Positions 1-7,847 of a stretch of 64,000 nt of DNA are shown here, one piece after another (the first letter of the stretch is position 1; each line of letters starts with the position of its first letter). The stretch is taken from NCBI RefSeq assembly GCF_004369205.1, contig NZ_QFGA01000001.1:1178001-1242000 (forward strand), written 5' to 3'. The position numbers and the translations under genes are program-made. The notes under the pieces were generated by a model that was not told where the DNA came from, did no database searches, and worked only from the letters and a program-made list of their open reading frames with translations. The stretch comes from Pelotomaculum schinkii. GTDB taxonomy: Bacteria > Bacillota > Desulfotomaculia > Desulfotomaculales > Pelotomaculaceae.

Positions 1-393
1 ATCCTGGTCTGCTTCTTTCCGATTGCTTTAAGCCTGCTGGGGGGGCTGGCGGCTGTTGACAGGGAGTACCTCGAGCTCTTCAGGTCGATGAAAGCCACCC
101 GGCTGGATATTTTCCGGATGGTCAAGCTGCCTCTGGCGCTGCCCTCCTTCTTCTCCGGGCTGAAGATAGCCGCGTCTTACAGCGTCATGGGTGCGGTCAT
201 TGGCGAGTGGTTGGGCGCCAAGGAGGGATTGGGCATGTACATGACCATTGCCCAGCGCTCGTTCCAGGTAGACCGCGTGTTCGCGGCCATCCTTACCATC
301 ACCGTTTTAAGCGCGGCCCTCTTTGCGCTGGTAGTCCTTATTGAAAGACTGGTCATTCCCTGGAACAGGTTAACAGAATGGAGGGATTTGTAA
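1..393 (+). CDS. ABC transporter permease, thiamine-precursor type (3' part)
   Basis: Only the C-terminal ~130 residues are present; the frame is open to base 1, so the gene begins outside the window. The sequence (VDREYLELFRSMKATR, then KLPLALPSFFSGLKIAASYS) matches the EAA-loop region of SsuC/ThiX-type inner-membrane permeases, where the cytoplasmic loop contacts the ATPase; two hydrophobic segments follow. The next two genes encode an NMT1/THI5-like lipoprotein and an ATPase, and a thiamine pyrophosphokinase follows, so import of a thiamine precursor (for example hydroxymethylpyrimidine) is the likely role. The stop codon overlaps the next start (TAATG), indicating translational coupling. 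Family is certain; substrate is inferred from context. Confidence 0.85.
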   Translation: MLVCFFPIALSLLGGLAAVDREYLELFRSMKATRLDIFRMVKLPLALPSFFSGLKIAASYSVMGAVIGEWLGAKEGLGMYMTIAQRSFQVDRVFAAILTITVLSAALFALVVLIERLVIPWNRLTEWRDL

Positions 394-1379
394 TGAAAAA
401 GATAGTTCTGGCAGTCGCTTTATTAACACTCTTGCTGGCTGCAGGCTGCGGCGGGAACAAGTCGCAGGAGGAAAAACCTCTCAAAAAGGTTTCGGTAATC
501 CTGGACTGGACTCCAAACACCAACCATACCGGAGTCTACGTAGCTCAAAAACAAGGGTTTTATGAAGAAGAAGGACTGGACGTGGATATAGTACAGCCCA
601 GTGAAGGCGGAGCGGCCCAGTTGGTCGCGTCGGGGCAGGGCGATTTCGGCTTCAGCTACCAGGAAGAGGTAACCATAGCCAGGACCAAGGACATCCCCGT
701 CAAGGCGCTGGCGGCTGTTATTCAGCACAACACCTCCGGCTTTGCATCGCCAGCGGGAAAAGGGCTCAAGAGCCCCAAGGACTTTGAGGGCAAGAAGTAT
801 GGGGGCTGGGGTTCTCCAGCCGAGGAAGCCATGCTGAAGGCCCTCATGAACCAGGATCAAGCCGACTTTAATAAAGTTGAGATAATCAACATCGGCTCGG
901 CGGACTTTCTCACCAGCGTCAGCAAAGATATTGATTTCGCCTGGATTTTCAAGGGTTGGGACGGTATTCAGTCAGAGCTCAAAGGCGTGCCCCTTAATTT
1001 CATATACTTGAGGGACTACAACGCCGCCCTCGACTTTTACACTCCGGTCTTGATTGCCAGCGAAGATACGGTCAAGAACAACCCGGAACTGGTGGCCGCT
1101 TTCATGAAAGCAACCGCGAGGGGCTATGACTACTGTATCAAGTACCCGGAAAAAGCCGGGCAGGTACTGCTTGACTGTGTCCCCGAGTTAAACAAGGAGC
1201 TGGTCATGGCCAGCCAGCAGTACCTGTCCAAGGAGTACCAGGCAGACGCCTCCCGCTGGGGTGAGATGTCCGGCGAGCGCTGGAAAAAATACGCCGACTG
1301 GATGTATTCCCAGGCTCTGATTGAAAAGCCCCTCGACTATCAAGAGGCCTACACCAACCAATTCCTGCCGAAGGAGTAG
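393..1379 (+). CDS. NMT1/THI5-like substrate-binding lipoprotein (ThiY-type)
   Basis: A 328-aa periplasmic-type binding protein. It starts with a lipoprotein signal (MKKIVLAVALLTLLLAAGCG) whose lipobox Cys follows LLAAG. The mature part has the NMT1/THI5 pattern VSVILDWTPNTNHTGVYVAQ, with a GFYEEEGLDV segment and a later DFGFSYQEE, as in proteins binding pyrimidine precursors of thiamine. I place the start at the ATG at 393 rather than the in-frame ATG at 378, because GGAGGG lies a proper distance before 393 and this start overlaps the permease stop. It delivers ligand to the permease/ATPase pair encoded around it. The exact ligand is inferred from the neighbouring thiamine pyrophosphokinase gene. 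Confidence 0.88.
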   Translation: MKKIVLAVALLTLLLAAGCGGNKSQEEKPLKKVSVILDWTPNTNHTGVYVAQKQGFYEEEGLDVDIVQPSEGGAAQLVASGQGDFGFSYQEEVTIARTKDIPVKALAAVIQHNTSGFASPAGKGLKSPKDFEGKKYGGWGSPAEEAMLKALMNQDQADFNKVEIINIGSADFLTSVSKDIDFAWIFKGWDGIQSELKGVPLNFIYLRDYNAALDFYTPVLIASEDTVKNNPELVAAFMKATARGYDYCIKYPEKAGQVLLDCVPELNKELVMASQQYLSKEYQADASRWGEMSGERWKKYADWMYSQALIEKPLDYQEAYTNQFLPKE

Positions 1380-1383
1380 CGCC

Positions 1384-2124
1384 TTGCCTAAAGTCGTTGC
1401 TGAAGGAATAAAAAAGAACCTGGGGGGCGTTTTAACCCTCCAGGAAATTAATATCGAAGTAGAAGATCACGCAATCGCCGGCGTCCTGGGCCCGAGCGGC
1501 TGCGGTAAAAGCACACTCTTTAATATTATCGCGGGACTAATGAGGCCCGACCGGGGGAATGTTTACATAGGAGGGGCGGCTGTTACGGGGAACGCCGGCC
1601 TGGCCAGCTATATGCGCCAGAAGGACCTCCTGCTCCCCAACCTTAACGTCCTGGACAACGTCAGCATTCCCCTGGTCTTAAAGGGCATGCCCAAAAAAAA
1701 GGCCCGCCTGGAAGCTGAGCAGCACCTCAGTACATTCGGGCTGCAGGGCTTTGAGCACTATTATCCCGGCCAGCTTTCCGGCGGTATGCGGCAACGGGCG
1801 GCGCTTTTGCGGACCTACCTTTTTTCCAGCGGCATCTGGCTTTTGGATGAGCCGTTTGCATCGCTTGACGCCATCACCAAGAGGAAGATGCATACCTGGC
1901 TGATCCAGGTATTGGACCAATTTCAGCCAACAGTGCTGTTTATCACCCATGATGTGGACGAAGCTCTTTATCTCTGCGACAAAGTCTATGTGCTTTCGGA
2001 GCGCCCGACCGTGGTCAAGTTGGAAGTTGAGATACCCTTTTCCAGGCCGCACCACAGCCATACCATTGTTGACCCGGCCTACGGGCCGGTGCGTGACGCC
2101 ATCATGGATGCCCTGTCCATCTAA
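1384..2124 (+). CDS. ABC transporter ATP-binding protein (thiamine-precursor uptake)
   Basis: A 246-aa ATPase of the SsuB/TauB/ThiZ group. Visible motifs are Walker A GPSGCGKST, the signature LSGGMRQR, Walker B IWLLDEPFA and the switch histidine in FITHDVDEA. I choose the TTG at 1384 as start: AAGGAG stands 7-8 bases upstream, overlapping the end of the preceding gene, and the product begins PKVVAEGIKKNLGG, as family members do. Upstream in-frame ATGs lie inside the lipoprotein gene and lack ribosome sites. It energises the permease encoded at 1-393. Confidence 0.88.
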   Translation: MPKVVAEGIKKNLGGVLTLQEINIEVEDHAIAGVLGPSGCGKSTLFNIIAGLMRPDRGNVYIGGAAVTGNAGLASYMRQKDLLLPNLNVLDNVSIPLVLKGMPKKKARLEAEQHLSTFGLQGFEHYYPGQLSGGMRQRAALLRTYLFSSGIWLLDEPFASLDAITKRKMHTWLIQVLDQFQPTVLFITHDVDEALYLCDKVYVLSERPTVVKLEVEIPFSRPHHSHTIVDPAYGPVRDAIMDALSI

Positions 2125-2170
2125 ACAGCGACAGTGGGACGGTTCTATCTTTTATTCCGGAGGTTTCCAG

Positions 2171-2812
2171 TTGAAATATCTGATCATGACCAATGGTGAA
2201 TATGGGGTACCGGACTGGTACCGCAGGCAGTCCGGCAACTTTGACCGGATTATCTGTGTCGACGGCGCCGCCGGACCGGCCAGGGCTCTCGGCATTAAAC
2301 CGGACTGGCTGGTCGGCGATATGGACTCCATTAAACCAGCGGACCGCACCTACATGGAACAGGCCGGTGTCCTGTTCAAGACCTTCCCCAGACATAAAGA
2401 CTACACCGACACCCAGTTAGCCCTGACGCTGGCTGCTGAGGAAGGCGCCGGCAAGCTGGTGATCTGGGGCGGAACCGGCTCACGGCTGGACCATACGCTT
2501 TCCAATATCTGCAGCGCCTCTTCCTTTCTCAAGCAGAATATCGAAGTGGTATTTGACTCACCCGCAGTCACGATTTACTTGATCAACCACCGCCTGAGGC
2601 TGCCTGCCGCAGTGGGTGACACCGTGTCGCTGCTCGTACTGGGTGACAGGGCTACCGGGATAACACTGCAGGGATTCGAGTATCCCTTACAGGACACACT
2701 CCTGGAAGGCCGGTGGCAGTGGGCGGTTTCCAACGTGGTTACGGAACACAGCCCTGTTGTGGAAATTGATTCCGGTAATTTGGCGGTCTTTCACTACAAG
2801 GCGCAGGTATAA
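2171..2812 (+). CDS. thiN: Thiamine pyrophosphokinase
   Basis: A 213-aa cytoplasmic enzyme that converts thiamine and ATP to thiamine diphosphate and AMP. Family hallmarks are visible: RIICVDGAAGPARALGI, then DWLVGDMDSI, then HKDYTDTQLAL, then WGGTGSRLDHTLSNI. The C-terminal half is the B1-binding domain. The TTG start at 2171 is preceded by GGAGG with good spacing; upstream in-frame ATGs lie in the ATPase gene. thiN more often sits near rpe/rsgA in Firmicutes; here it follows the transporter by about 45 bp, suggesting one salvage operon that imports a precursor and activates it. A TPP riboswitch, if present, would be upstream of the window. Confidence 0.9.
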   Translation: MKYLIMTNGEYGVPDWYRRQSGNFDRIICVDGAAGPARALGIKPDWLVGDMDSIKPADRTYMEQAGVLFKTFPRHKDYTDTQLALTLAAEEGAGKLVIWGGTGSRLDHTLSNICSASSFLKQNIEVVFDSPAVTIYLINHRLRLPAAVGDTVSLLVLGDRATGITLQGFEYPLQDTLLEGRWQWAVSNVVTEHSPVVEIDSGNLAVFHYKAQV

Positions 2813-2835
2813 GCAGCCTCCCTTTCAGGCCTTTG

Positions 2836-3834
2836 TTAGTTACACTTACCTTGGGTTGACACGGGGTTCTCTTCCGGCAATATCTTATATTTCTCATTGA
2901 TCCTGATGAACCAGGCGGCAGACTGGCCTTGAAACAAAAAAGCCAGCGAGACCATAAAGGCGGCAGTAACACCAAAAGCTGTGGCAGCCAGACCGATGGA
3001 AATCGCCAGGTTGCGCAATACGGTCCCAAAAACGAGCGTAAGCGCATCTTCTCTGCAGAAATACCAACGGCCTATTTTAACAGCCATGAGGTAATTCAAA
3101 AAATAAAAAACCATCCAAACTATGATTGCGATAAACAGCAAGCCGGGCTGGGAAACAATCATTTGGGCATTGGTGCTTATTCCGGTAAACATCATGTAAA
3201 CCATTCCCCAGGCAGTAGTAGCCGGAAGCAAGGGTTTAACAGATTTATTGAATTCTTCCCGGGTATATTTTTTTAACAGCAAGGAATATGTTGCGAAACC
3301 CATGACCAAAGGCAAGAATATGACCATGGCCACCGTTTTAAGTACGGCAACAATATCAATGTAGATGTAGCTGCCGACCATTACCAGCAGGTACCACGGC
3401 ACTGCGATTGAGCCCAGGACCAGGCTTATCACTGTAAGCTTAATAGCGGCGGGTATATTTCCCCGTGCAAAATGAGTAAATGCGATCGTCATGTTGGATG
3501 TCGGAAGTAACGAAGCAATTGCCAGTCCGGCAAAAAGCTGCGGGTCTTTCAACAAAAACACGATACCCAGAATGTAAGCAAGAACGGGTACCAGTACAAA
3601 ATTTATAACCGACGCTGCAAGCAGCAATCTGGTATGGTTGAAATTTATAACTTCAGTTACCTTGTACCCAATCATTGTTGGGTAAATCATGAGTATGGTT
3701 ACCAATAACAAATAGTTTTTCAAAACACTTGTATCCATTAATAAGCCAGTGACAAATCCTACCGCCAGCACCAAAGGTATCGTAACGACAATGTTTCGTG
3801 AAGGCAAAAGAAAGAGGTTCATTATTTTGCTCAC
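2836..3834 (-). CDS. Bile acid:sodium symporter (BASS/ArsB-ACR3-like) family transporter
   Basis: A 332-aa integral membrane protein with nine or ten hydrophobic segments and few charged residues outside the loops. The pattern GLAIASLLPTSNMTIAFTH resembles the conserved crossover region of the BASS/ACR3 fold, and a second half-repeat carries FGTVLRNLAISIGLAATAFG. These carriers move organic anions with sodium, or arsenite. No arsenic genes are nearby, so an organic anion is more likely, but the substrate is not readable. It is convergent with thiN (stops about 20 bp apart) and divergent from the acyl-CoA dehydrogenase gene. Confidence 0.75.
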   Translation of the reverse strand: MSKIMNLFLLPSRNIVVTIPLVLAVGFVTGLLMDTSVLKNYLLLVTILMIYPTMIGYKVTEVINFNHTRLLLAASVINFVLVPVLAYILGIVFLLKDPQLFAGLAIASLLPTSNMTIAFTHFARGNIPAAIKLTVISLVLGSIAVPWYLLVMVGSYIYIDIVAVLKTVAMVIFLPLVMGFATYSLLLKKYTREEFNKSVKPLLPATTAWGMVYMMFTGISTNAQMIVSQPGLLFIAIIVWMVFYFLNYLMAVKIGRWYFCREDALTLVFGTVLRNLAISIGLAATAFGVTAAFMVSLAFLFQGQSAAWFIRINEKYKILPEENPVSTQGKCN

Positions 3835-4090
3835 ACCGTTAATTTGAATTTGAATTTAATATTAAGAATTCTTGTGGATTTATCTAATATCCTTCTTAAA
3901 TTTAATAAATCATTCGTATTGTTTAGCAGGTAACGAAACTAACAAGGACCCGAACCATAATAAACGAATTACTAAACTATCTTACGAAAAATGTAAATAG
4001 TTCTGTTCGTATGCTCCAAACCATTCGGGCATATTTTGTTATCTTTATACAAAAATTTCTATGATCTGTATTTAGATAATAATTATCACC

Positions 4091-4120
4091 TAGTTTACAA
4101 TTGCATTTCATGGTAAACTA
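4091..4120. promoter_or_regulatory. Inverted repeat in the divergent 426-bp intergenic region
   Basis: The 3835-4260 region between the BASS transporter and the acyl-CoA dehydrogenase operon is AT-rich and has no gene. It contains a perfect 8-bp inverted repeat, TAGTTTAC, 14 bases, GTAAACTA, about 140 bp before the acyl-CoA dehydrogenase start. This spacing suits a dimeric regulator. A TTGACT lies at 4158-4163 without a convincing -10 partner. Function is inference. Confidence 0.35.
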
Positions 4121-4260
4121 AATTTTGTCGGAAATAGTACAAAAAAGCCAAACTGTATTGACTTCTGAGTTAGAGCATCAGCATGGAAACATTTGTTTGC
4201 AGTTGGGAACCAGGTTATATGCTAAGATATTAGGTAAAGGATAATTGGGAGGAAAATATC

Positions 4261-5400
4261 ATGGACTTTGCTTTATCACCCAAGCATGAAATGATGAAGT
4301 CAATGTTCAGGGAATTTGCTGAAAAAGAAGTTGCGCCAGTAGCCGCTGAGTTGGATGAAAAGTCCGAATTTTCCTGGGATTTATTCAGAAAAATGGGGCA
4401 ACTCGGGATGTTTGGCATACCCTATCCCCAGGAATACGGCGGAGCCGGAGCGGACTATCTCACCTTCGTATTGGCTTGCGAGGAAATTGGCCGCGCTTGC
4501 ACTTCCTCGGCTATGCTTTTAAATGGTCAGAACTCCATAAATAGCGGACCAATTTATAGACACGGCACAGAAGAGCAAAAAAAGAAATACCTGGTCCCTA
4601 TTATTACCGGTAAAGCCCTGGGAGCCTTTTGCCTGACAGAAGCCGATGCGGGCACAGACGCGTCCAACCAGCAGACGACAGCTGTACTGGATGGCTCTGA
4701 ATGGGTCATTGACGGAACCAAAATGTTCATAACCAATGCTGGTTTAGCGGATATATATATTATCATGGCCATGACCGATACCGGCAATAACTCAAAAGGC
4801 ATCAGCGCTTTTGTTGTGGAAAAAGATACACCCGGACTTTCCTTCGGGAAAAAAGAAAACAAAATGGGTGTAAGGGCTTCCCATACGGCAGAAGTAATCC
4901 TGCAAGACTGCCGGATTCCCAGGGAAAACCTGCTCGGCAAGGAAGGAGAGGGCTTTAAGATTGCGATGCAAAACCTGGACAGCGGCAGGATAGGCGTAGG
5001 GGCCATATCTTTGGGTATCGCGCAGGCTGCTCTTGATGAGTCAACTAAATATGCCAAAGAGCGCCAGCAGTTCGGGCGACCTATTGGCGCAAATCAGGCT
5101 ATCCAGTGGATGATTGCCGATATGGCAACCGAGCTTGAAGCCGCAAGATATCTTGTTTACAGGGCGGCATGGCTGAGAGATCAGAAAAAAGCCCACTCCA
5201 AAGAAGCTTCCATGGCCAAGCTTTTTGCTTCGGAATTGGCCATGCGGGCAAGCGTCAAAGCCGTACAGATCCATGGCGGTTATGGATATATGAAAGAATA
5301 CAAAGTAGAGCGCCTGATGCGGGATGCCAAAGTTTGTGAAATCTTTGAAGGAACATCCGAGGTCCAGCGCATGCTTATCTCCCGCGCTGCCTTGACATAG
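4261..5400 (+). CDS. Acyl-CoA dehydrogenase (short-chain, Bcd-like)
   Basis: A 379-aa FAD enzyme that oxidises an acyl-CoA at C2-C3, or reduces an enoyl-CoA, with EtfAB as partner. Family signatures are ALGAFCLTEADAGTDAS (FAD/substrate region), RQQFGRPIGANQAIQW, AVQIHGGYGYMKEYKVER and, near the C-terminus, CEIFEGTSEVQR, which carries the usual catalytic Glu. Length is normal. GGGAGG precedes the ATG at 4261. It leads a three-gene operon with etfB and etfA, the layout of butyryl-CoA dehydrogenase complexes; preference for C4 or for a branched substrate cannot be told from sequence alone. Confidence 0.92.
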   Translation: MDFALSPKHEMMKSMFREFAEKEVAPVAAELDEKSEFSWDLFRKMGQLGMFGIPYPQEYGGAGADYLTFVLACEEIGRACTSSAMLLNGQNSINSGPIYRHGTEEQKKKYLVPIITGKALGAFCLTEADAGTDASNQQTTAVLDGSEWVIDGTKMFITNAGLADIYIIMAMTDTGNNSKGISAFVVEKDTPGLSFGKKENKMGVRASHTAEVILQDCRIPRENLLGKEGEGFKIAMQNLDSGRIGVGAISLGIAQAALDESTKYAKERQQFGRPIGANQAIQWMIADMATELEAARYLVYRAAWLRDQKKAHSKEASMAKLFASELAMRASVKAVQIHGGYGYMKEYKVERLMRDAKVCEIFEGTSEVQRMLISRAALT

Positions 5401-5412
5401 GGAAGGGTGCAC

Positions 5413-6201
5413 ATGCAAATAATCGTTTGCCTAAAACAGGTGCCCAACACCAATGAAGTTAAATTTGATACCAAAACGGGAACTCTCGTCAGGGATGGAG
5501 TTGCCAGTATCATTAACCCCGACGACAAGAATGCCCTTGAGGAAGCAATAAGGCTCAAAGAGCTGAAAGGGGGAACCGTTACCGTCATCTCCATGGGACC
5601 ACCCCAGGCCGAATATGCTTTAAGAGAAGCACTGGCAATGGGAGCAGATGAGGCTATTCTATTATCTGACTGGGCTTTTGCGGGCGCAGATACCTGGGCC
5701 ACATCCCTGACTTTGGCTCATGCTATCAAGAAGATTGGTCGCTACGATCTGATCTTTTGCGGTAAACAGGCTATCGACGGAGACACTGCTCAGGTAGGCC
5801 CGGAACTGGCTGAGCATTTGGACCTGCCCCAGGTTACTTATGTGAAGAAAATAATTTATATAGATAACGATAAAGCTGTCGTAGAAAGAGCGCTGGAAGA
5901 CGGCTACGAGGTTATCGAGGTAACCTTGCCTGCGGTTTTAACCGCTGTTAAGGAATTAAACATTCCACGTTATCCCACAACCTCAGGGATTATGGACGCT
6001 TTTAACGTCAAAAAAGTATCGGTCTGGGGAATAGCTCAGCTTGCATCTGCAGCCGGGCTTGTAGGCTTAAACGCTTCGCCGACGCAGGTTAAGAGGACCT
6101 TCAGTCCTGCGGTAAAAGGTAATGGGGAATTGTTAACAGGCAGCGTTAAAGAAACTGTGCAAACTCTGCTAAAAGAACTTCAGGAAAAACACGTGTTATA
6201 G
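5413..6201 (+). CDS. etfB: Electron transfer flavoprotein beta subunit
   Basis: A 262-aa EtfB. It opens with QIIVCLKQVPNTNEVKFD and contains DLIFCGKQAIDGDTAQVGP, the conserved AMP/FAD-binding region, and later LPAVLTAVKELNIPRYPT. I take the ATG at 5413 rather than the GTG at 5407, because the GGAAGG at 5401-5406 abuts the GTG but is well placed for the ATG. It forms a heterodimer with the product of the next gene and passes electrons to or from the acyl-CoA dehydrogenase encoded upstream. In bifurcating Etf, the beta subunit binds the FAD at which NADH is oxidised; whether this one bifurcates is not proven here. Confidence 0.93.
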   Translation: MQIIVCLKQVPNTNEVKFDTKTGTLVRDGVASIINPDDKNALEEAIRLKELKGGTVTVISMGPPQAEYALREALAMGADEAILLSDWAFAGADTWATSLTLAHAIKKIGRYDLIFCGKQAIDGDTAQVGPELAEHLDLPQVTYVKKIIYIDNDKAVVERALEDGYEVIEVTLPAVLTAVKELNIPRYPTTSGIMDAFNVKKVSVWGIAQLASAAGLVGLNASPTQVKRTFSPAVKGNGELLTGSVKETVQTLLKELQEKHVL

Positions 6202-6213
6202 AGAGGCAAAATT

Positions 6214-7443
6214 ATGGCTGTAATAATAGAAATAACACAATGTACCGGCTGCGCCGCCTGTCAGGCCGGTTGCACCTTTGGAGCCATAGAAATAGACGGA
6301 GGAATTGCCGTAATTACGGATAAATGTATCTGTTGCGGCGCCTGCGTGGAAGAATGTCCGGTACAGGCTATTAGGCTGGAAAATGAAGATAATCTCATTA
6401 CACCTGCTAAAGAAAAATTCCCCCTGGAAGCCTACCAGGGAGTCTGGGTGTTTGCCGAACTGCGTCATGGGGCGATAATGAATATTGCCCTTGAACTGTT
6501 AGGCGAAGGCAGAAAGCTGGCGGATACTCTTGGCGTGGAGTTAGGCGCTGTTTTAATCGGCGATAAAGTCGAACCGCTTGCCCAAGATCTGTTTGCTTAT
6601 GGCGCTGACGTCGTTTATCTGGTTGAAAATGCAGAACTTGAAAATTACAGGACGGAAAGTTACTGTGCTGCCATGGAAAAGTTGATCAAAACCTACAAAC
6701 CGGAAATTCTCCTGATCGGGGCTACGAATATCGGCCGGGATTTAGGCCCTAGATTAGCCGGGAGAGTCCATACCGGGCTTACCGCGGACTGCACCGTACT
6801 GGATATCGACACTGAAAAGCGGCTTTTAAACCAGACCCGGCCTGCCTTTGGCGGTAACATTATGGCAACCATCATTTGCCCCGACACCAGACCTCAGATG
6901 GCTACCGTCAGACCGGGCGTAATGAAAAAAGCTACTCCGGATTTTAACCGGACCGGGAAAATAGTAAAAGCCTTTTATCCACCTGATATTAAAGTCCGTA
7001 CTATTGTCAGAGATATTGTAAAGGAAGCCAGAAAAATTGTGAACCTGGAAGAAGCTCAAATCATTATTTCCGGCGGACGTGGTGTTGGGGGACCTGAAGG
7101 CTTTAAGCTTTTAGAGCAAGTAGCTGACAGTATAGGCGCAACCGTAGGCGCCTCGCGCGGCGCCGTTGATTCAGGGTGGATTCCCTCCAATCATCAAGTA
7201 GGTCAGACAGGTAAAACAGTACATCCCAAGCTCTATCTTGCTTGCGGAATCTCCGGAGCTATCCAGCATTTAGCCGGGATGCAGCACTCCTCTGTCATCG
7301 TGGCAATTAATAAAAATCCCAATGCCCCGATATTCAAAATTGCTGATTATGGTATTGTGGGTGACCTTTTCAAGGTCCTGCCTGCATTGCTGGATACGCT
7401 AAAAGAAATAAATAACGGCAGCAACCCGTCCAGCGCAATATAG
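6214..7443 (+). CDS. etfA: Electron transfer flavoprotein alpha subunit with N-terminal two-cluster ferredoxin domain
   Basis: A 409-aa EtfA, longer than the usual ~330 residues because of an N-terminal ferredoxin domain. Residues 1-60 carry two 4Fe-4S motifs, CTGCAACQAGC and CICCGACVEEC, each followed by a Cys-Pro or equivalent turn. The rest is classical: the alpha/beta domain, then the FAD domain with ISGGRGVGGPEGF, GASRGAVDSGW and HPKLYLACGISGAIQH. The extra clusters suggest that ferredoxin, or a membrane or soluble iron-sulfur partner, feeds this Etf. It ends the acyl-CoA dehydrogenase operon (13 bp after etfB) and is followed by a terminator. Confidence 0.93.
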   Translation: MAVIIEITQCTGCAACQAGCTFGAIEIDGGIAVITDKCICCGACVEECPVQAIRLENEDNLITPAKEKFPLEAYQGVWVFAELRHGAIMNIALELLGEGRKLADTLGVELGAVLIGDKVEPLAQDLFAYGADVVYLVENAELENYRTESYCAAMEKLIKTYKPEILLIGATNIGRDLGPRLAGRVHTGLTADCTVLDIDTEKRLLNQTRPAFGGNIMATIICPDTRPQMATVRPGVMKKATPDFNRTGKIVKAFYPPDIKVRTIVRDIVKEARKIVNLEEAQIIISGGRGVGGPEGFKLLEQVADSIGATVGASRGAVDSGWIPSNHQVGQTGKTVHPKLYLACGISGAIQHLAGMQHSSVIVAINKNPNAPIFKIADYGIVGDLFKVLPALLDTLKEINNGSNPSSAI

Positions 7444-7532
7444 ACTATGAGTTTAATGCTGTATAGCCGGTTTGATAAACACCTGACGGCAAAACAAAGA
7501 GCCCCGAAGAAAGGTTTTAGTCTTTAAAGTAA

Positions 7533-7560
7533 AAGAAACCTCCCGTGAGGTTTCTTATTG
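7533..7560 (+). terminator. Rho-independent terminator after etfA
   Basis: Perfect stem AAGAAACCTC / GAGGTTTCTT with a CCGT loop, followed by ATTGTTTAG. It lies 90 bp after the etfA stop and 80 bp before the convergent operon at 7641, and its near-symmetric A/T flanks could serve both directions. Confidence 0.8.
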
Positions 7561-7640
7561 TTTAGTATATAAACACATGATTACCGATAATGGCGCTTGA
7601 ATACCTCGTTAAAGGCTGCATACGTCATGATTGAACCTCT

Positions 7641-7847
7641 TTATTTATCTTCCAGAGTTTGTTCCAATTCCAGCATCTTACCACCGGCAAGCTCTTCGGG
7701 GACATAGATAAGTCCACAGCGGGGGCATCTTGGCAGGTCAGTTTTAAAGTTGTTGTCCAGGTAAGTTACTTCGACTTTGCCAATTTCCAACGGAACTTTG
7801 CATTTGAAGCAGATTACCTGCTTTTCTTCTTTTTTGCCGGATGTCAC
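7641..7847 (-). CDS. Small CxxC redox protein, DVU_1557-like
   Basis: A 68-aa protein with two zinc-ribbon-like knuckles, VICFKCKVPL and LPRCPRCGLIYV, giving four Cys that could hold zinc or an iron centre. It resembles the small protein called DVU_1557 family redox protein, which accompanies molybdenum hydroxylases of the xanthine dehydrogenase/aldehyde oxidoreductase class in sulfate reducers. The GTG start at 7847 overlaps the stop of the upstream gene (GTGA), so translation is coupled. It is the last gene of the aldehyde oxidoreductase operon. Role inferred: accessory or electron-transfer protein for that enzyme. Confidence 0.65.
   Translation of the reverse strand: MTSGKKEEKQVICFKCKVPLEIGKVEVTYLDNNFKTDLPRCPRCGLIYVPEELAGGKMLELEQTLEDK

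Noticed and set aside
4170-4225. Possible sigma-54 promoter before the acyl-CoA dehydrogenase (TGGAAACATTTGTTTGC; TTGGGAACC...ATGC)
   Set aside because: GG to GC spacing is 12 or 13, not 10.
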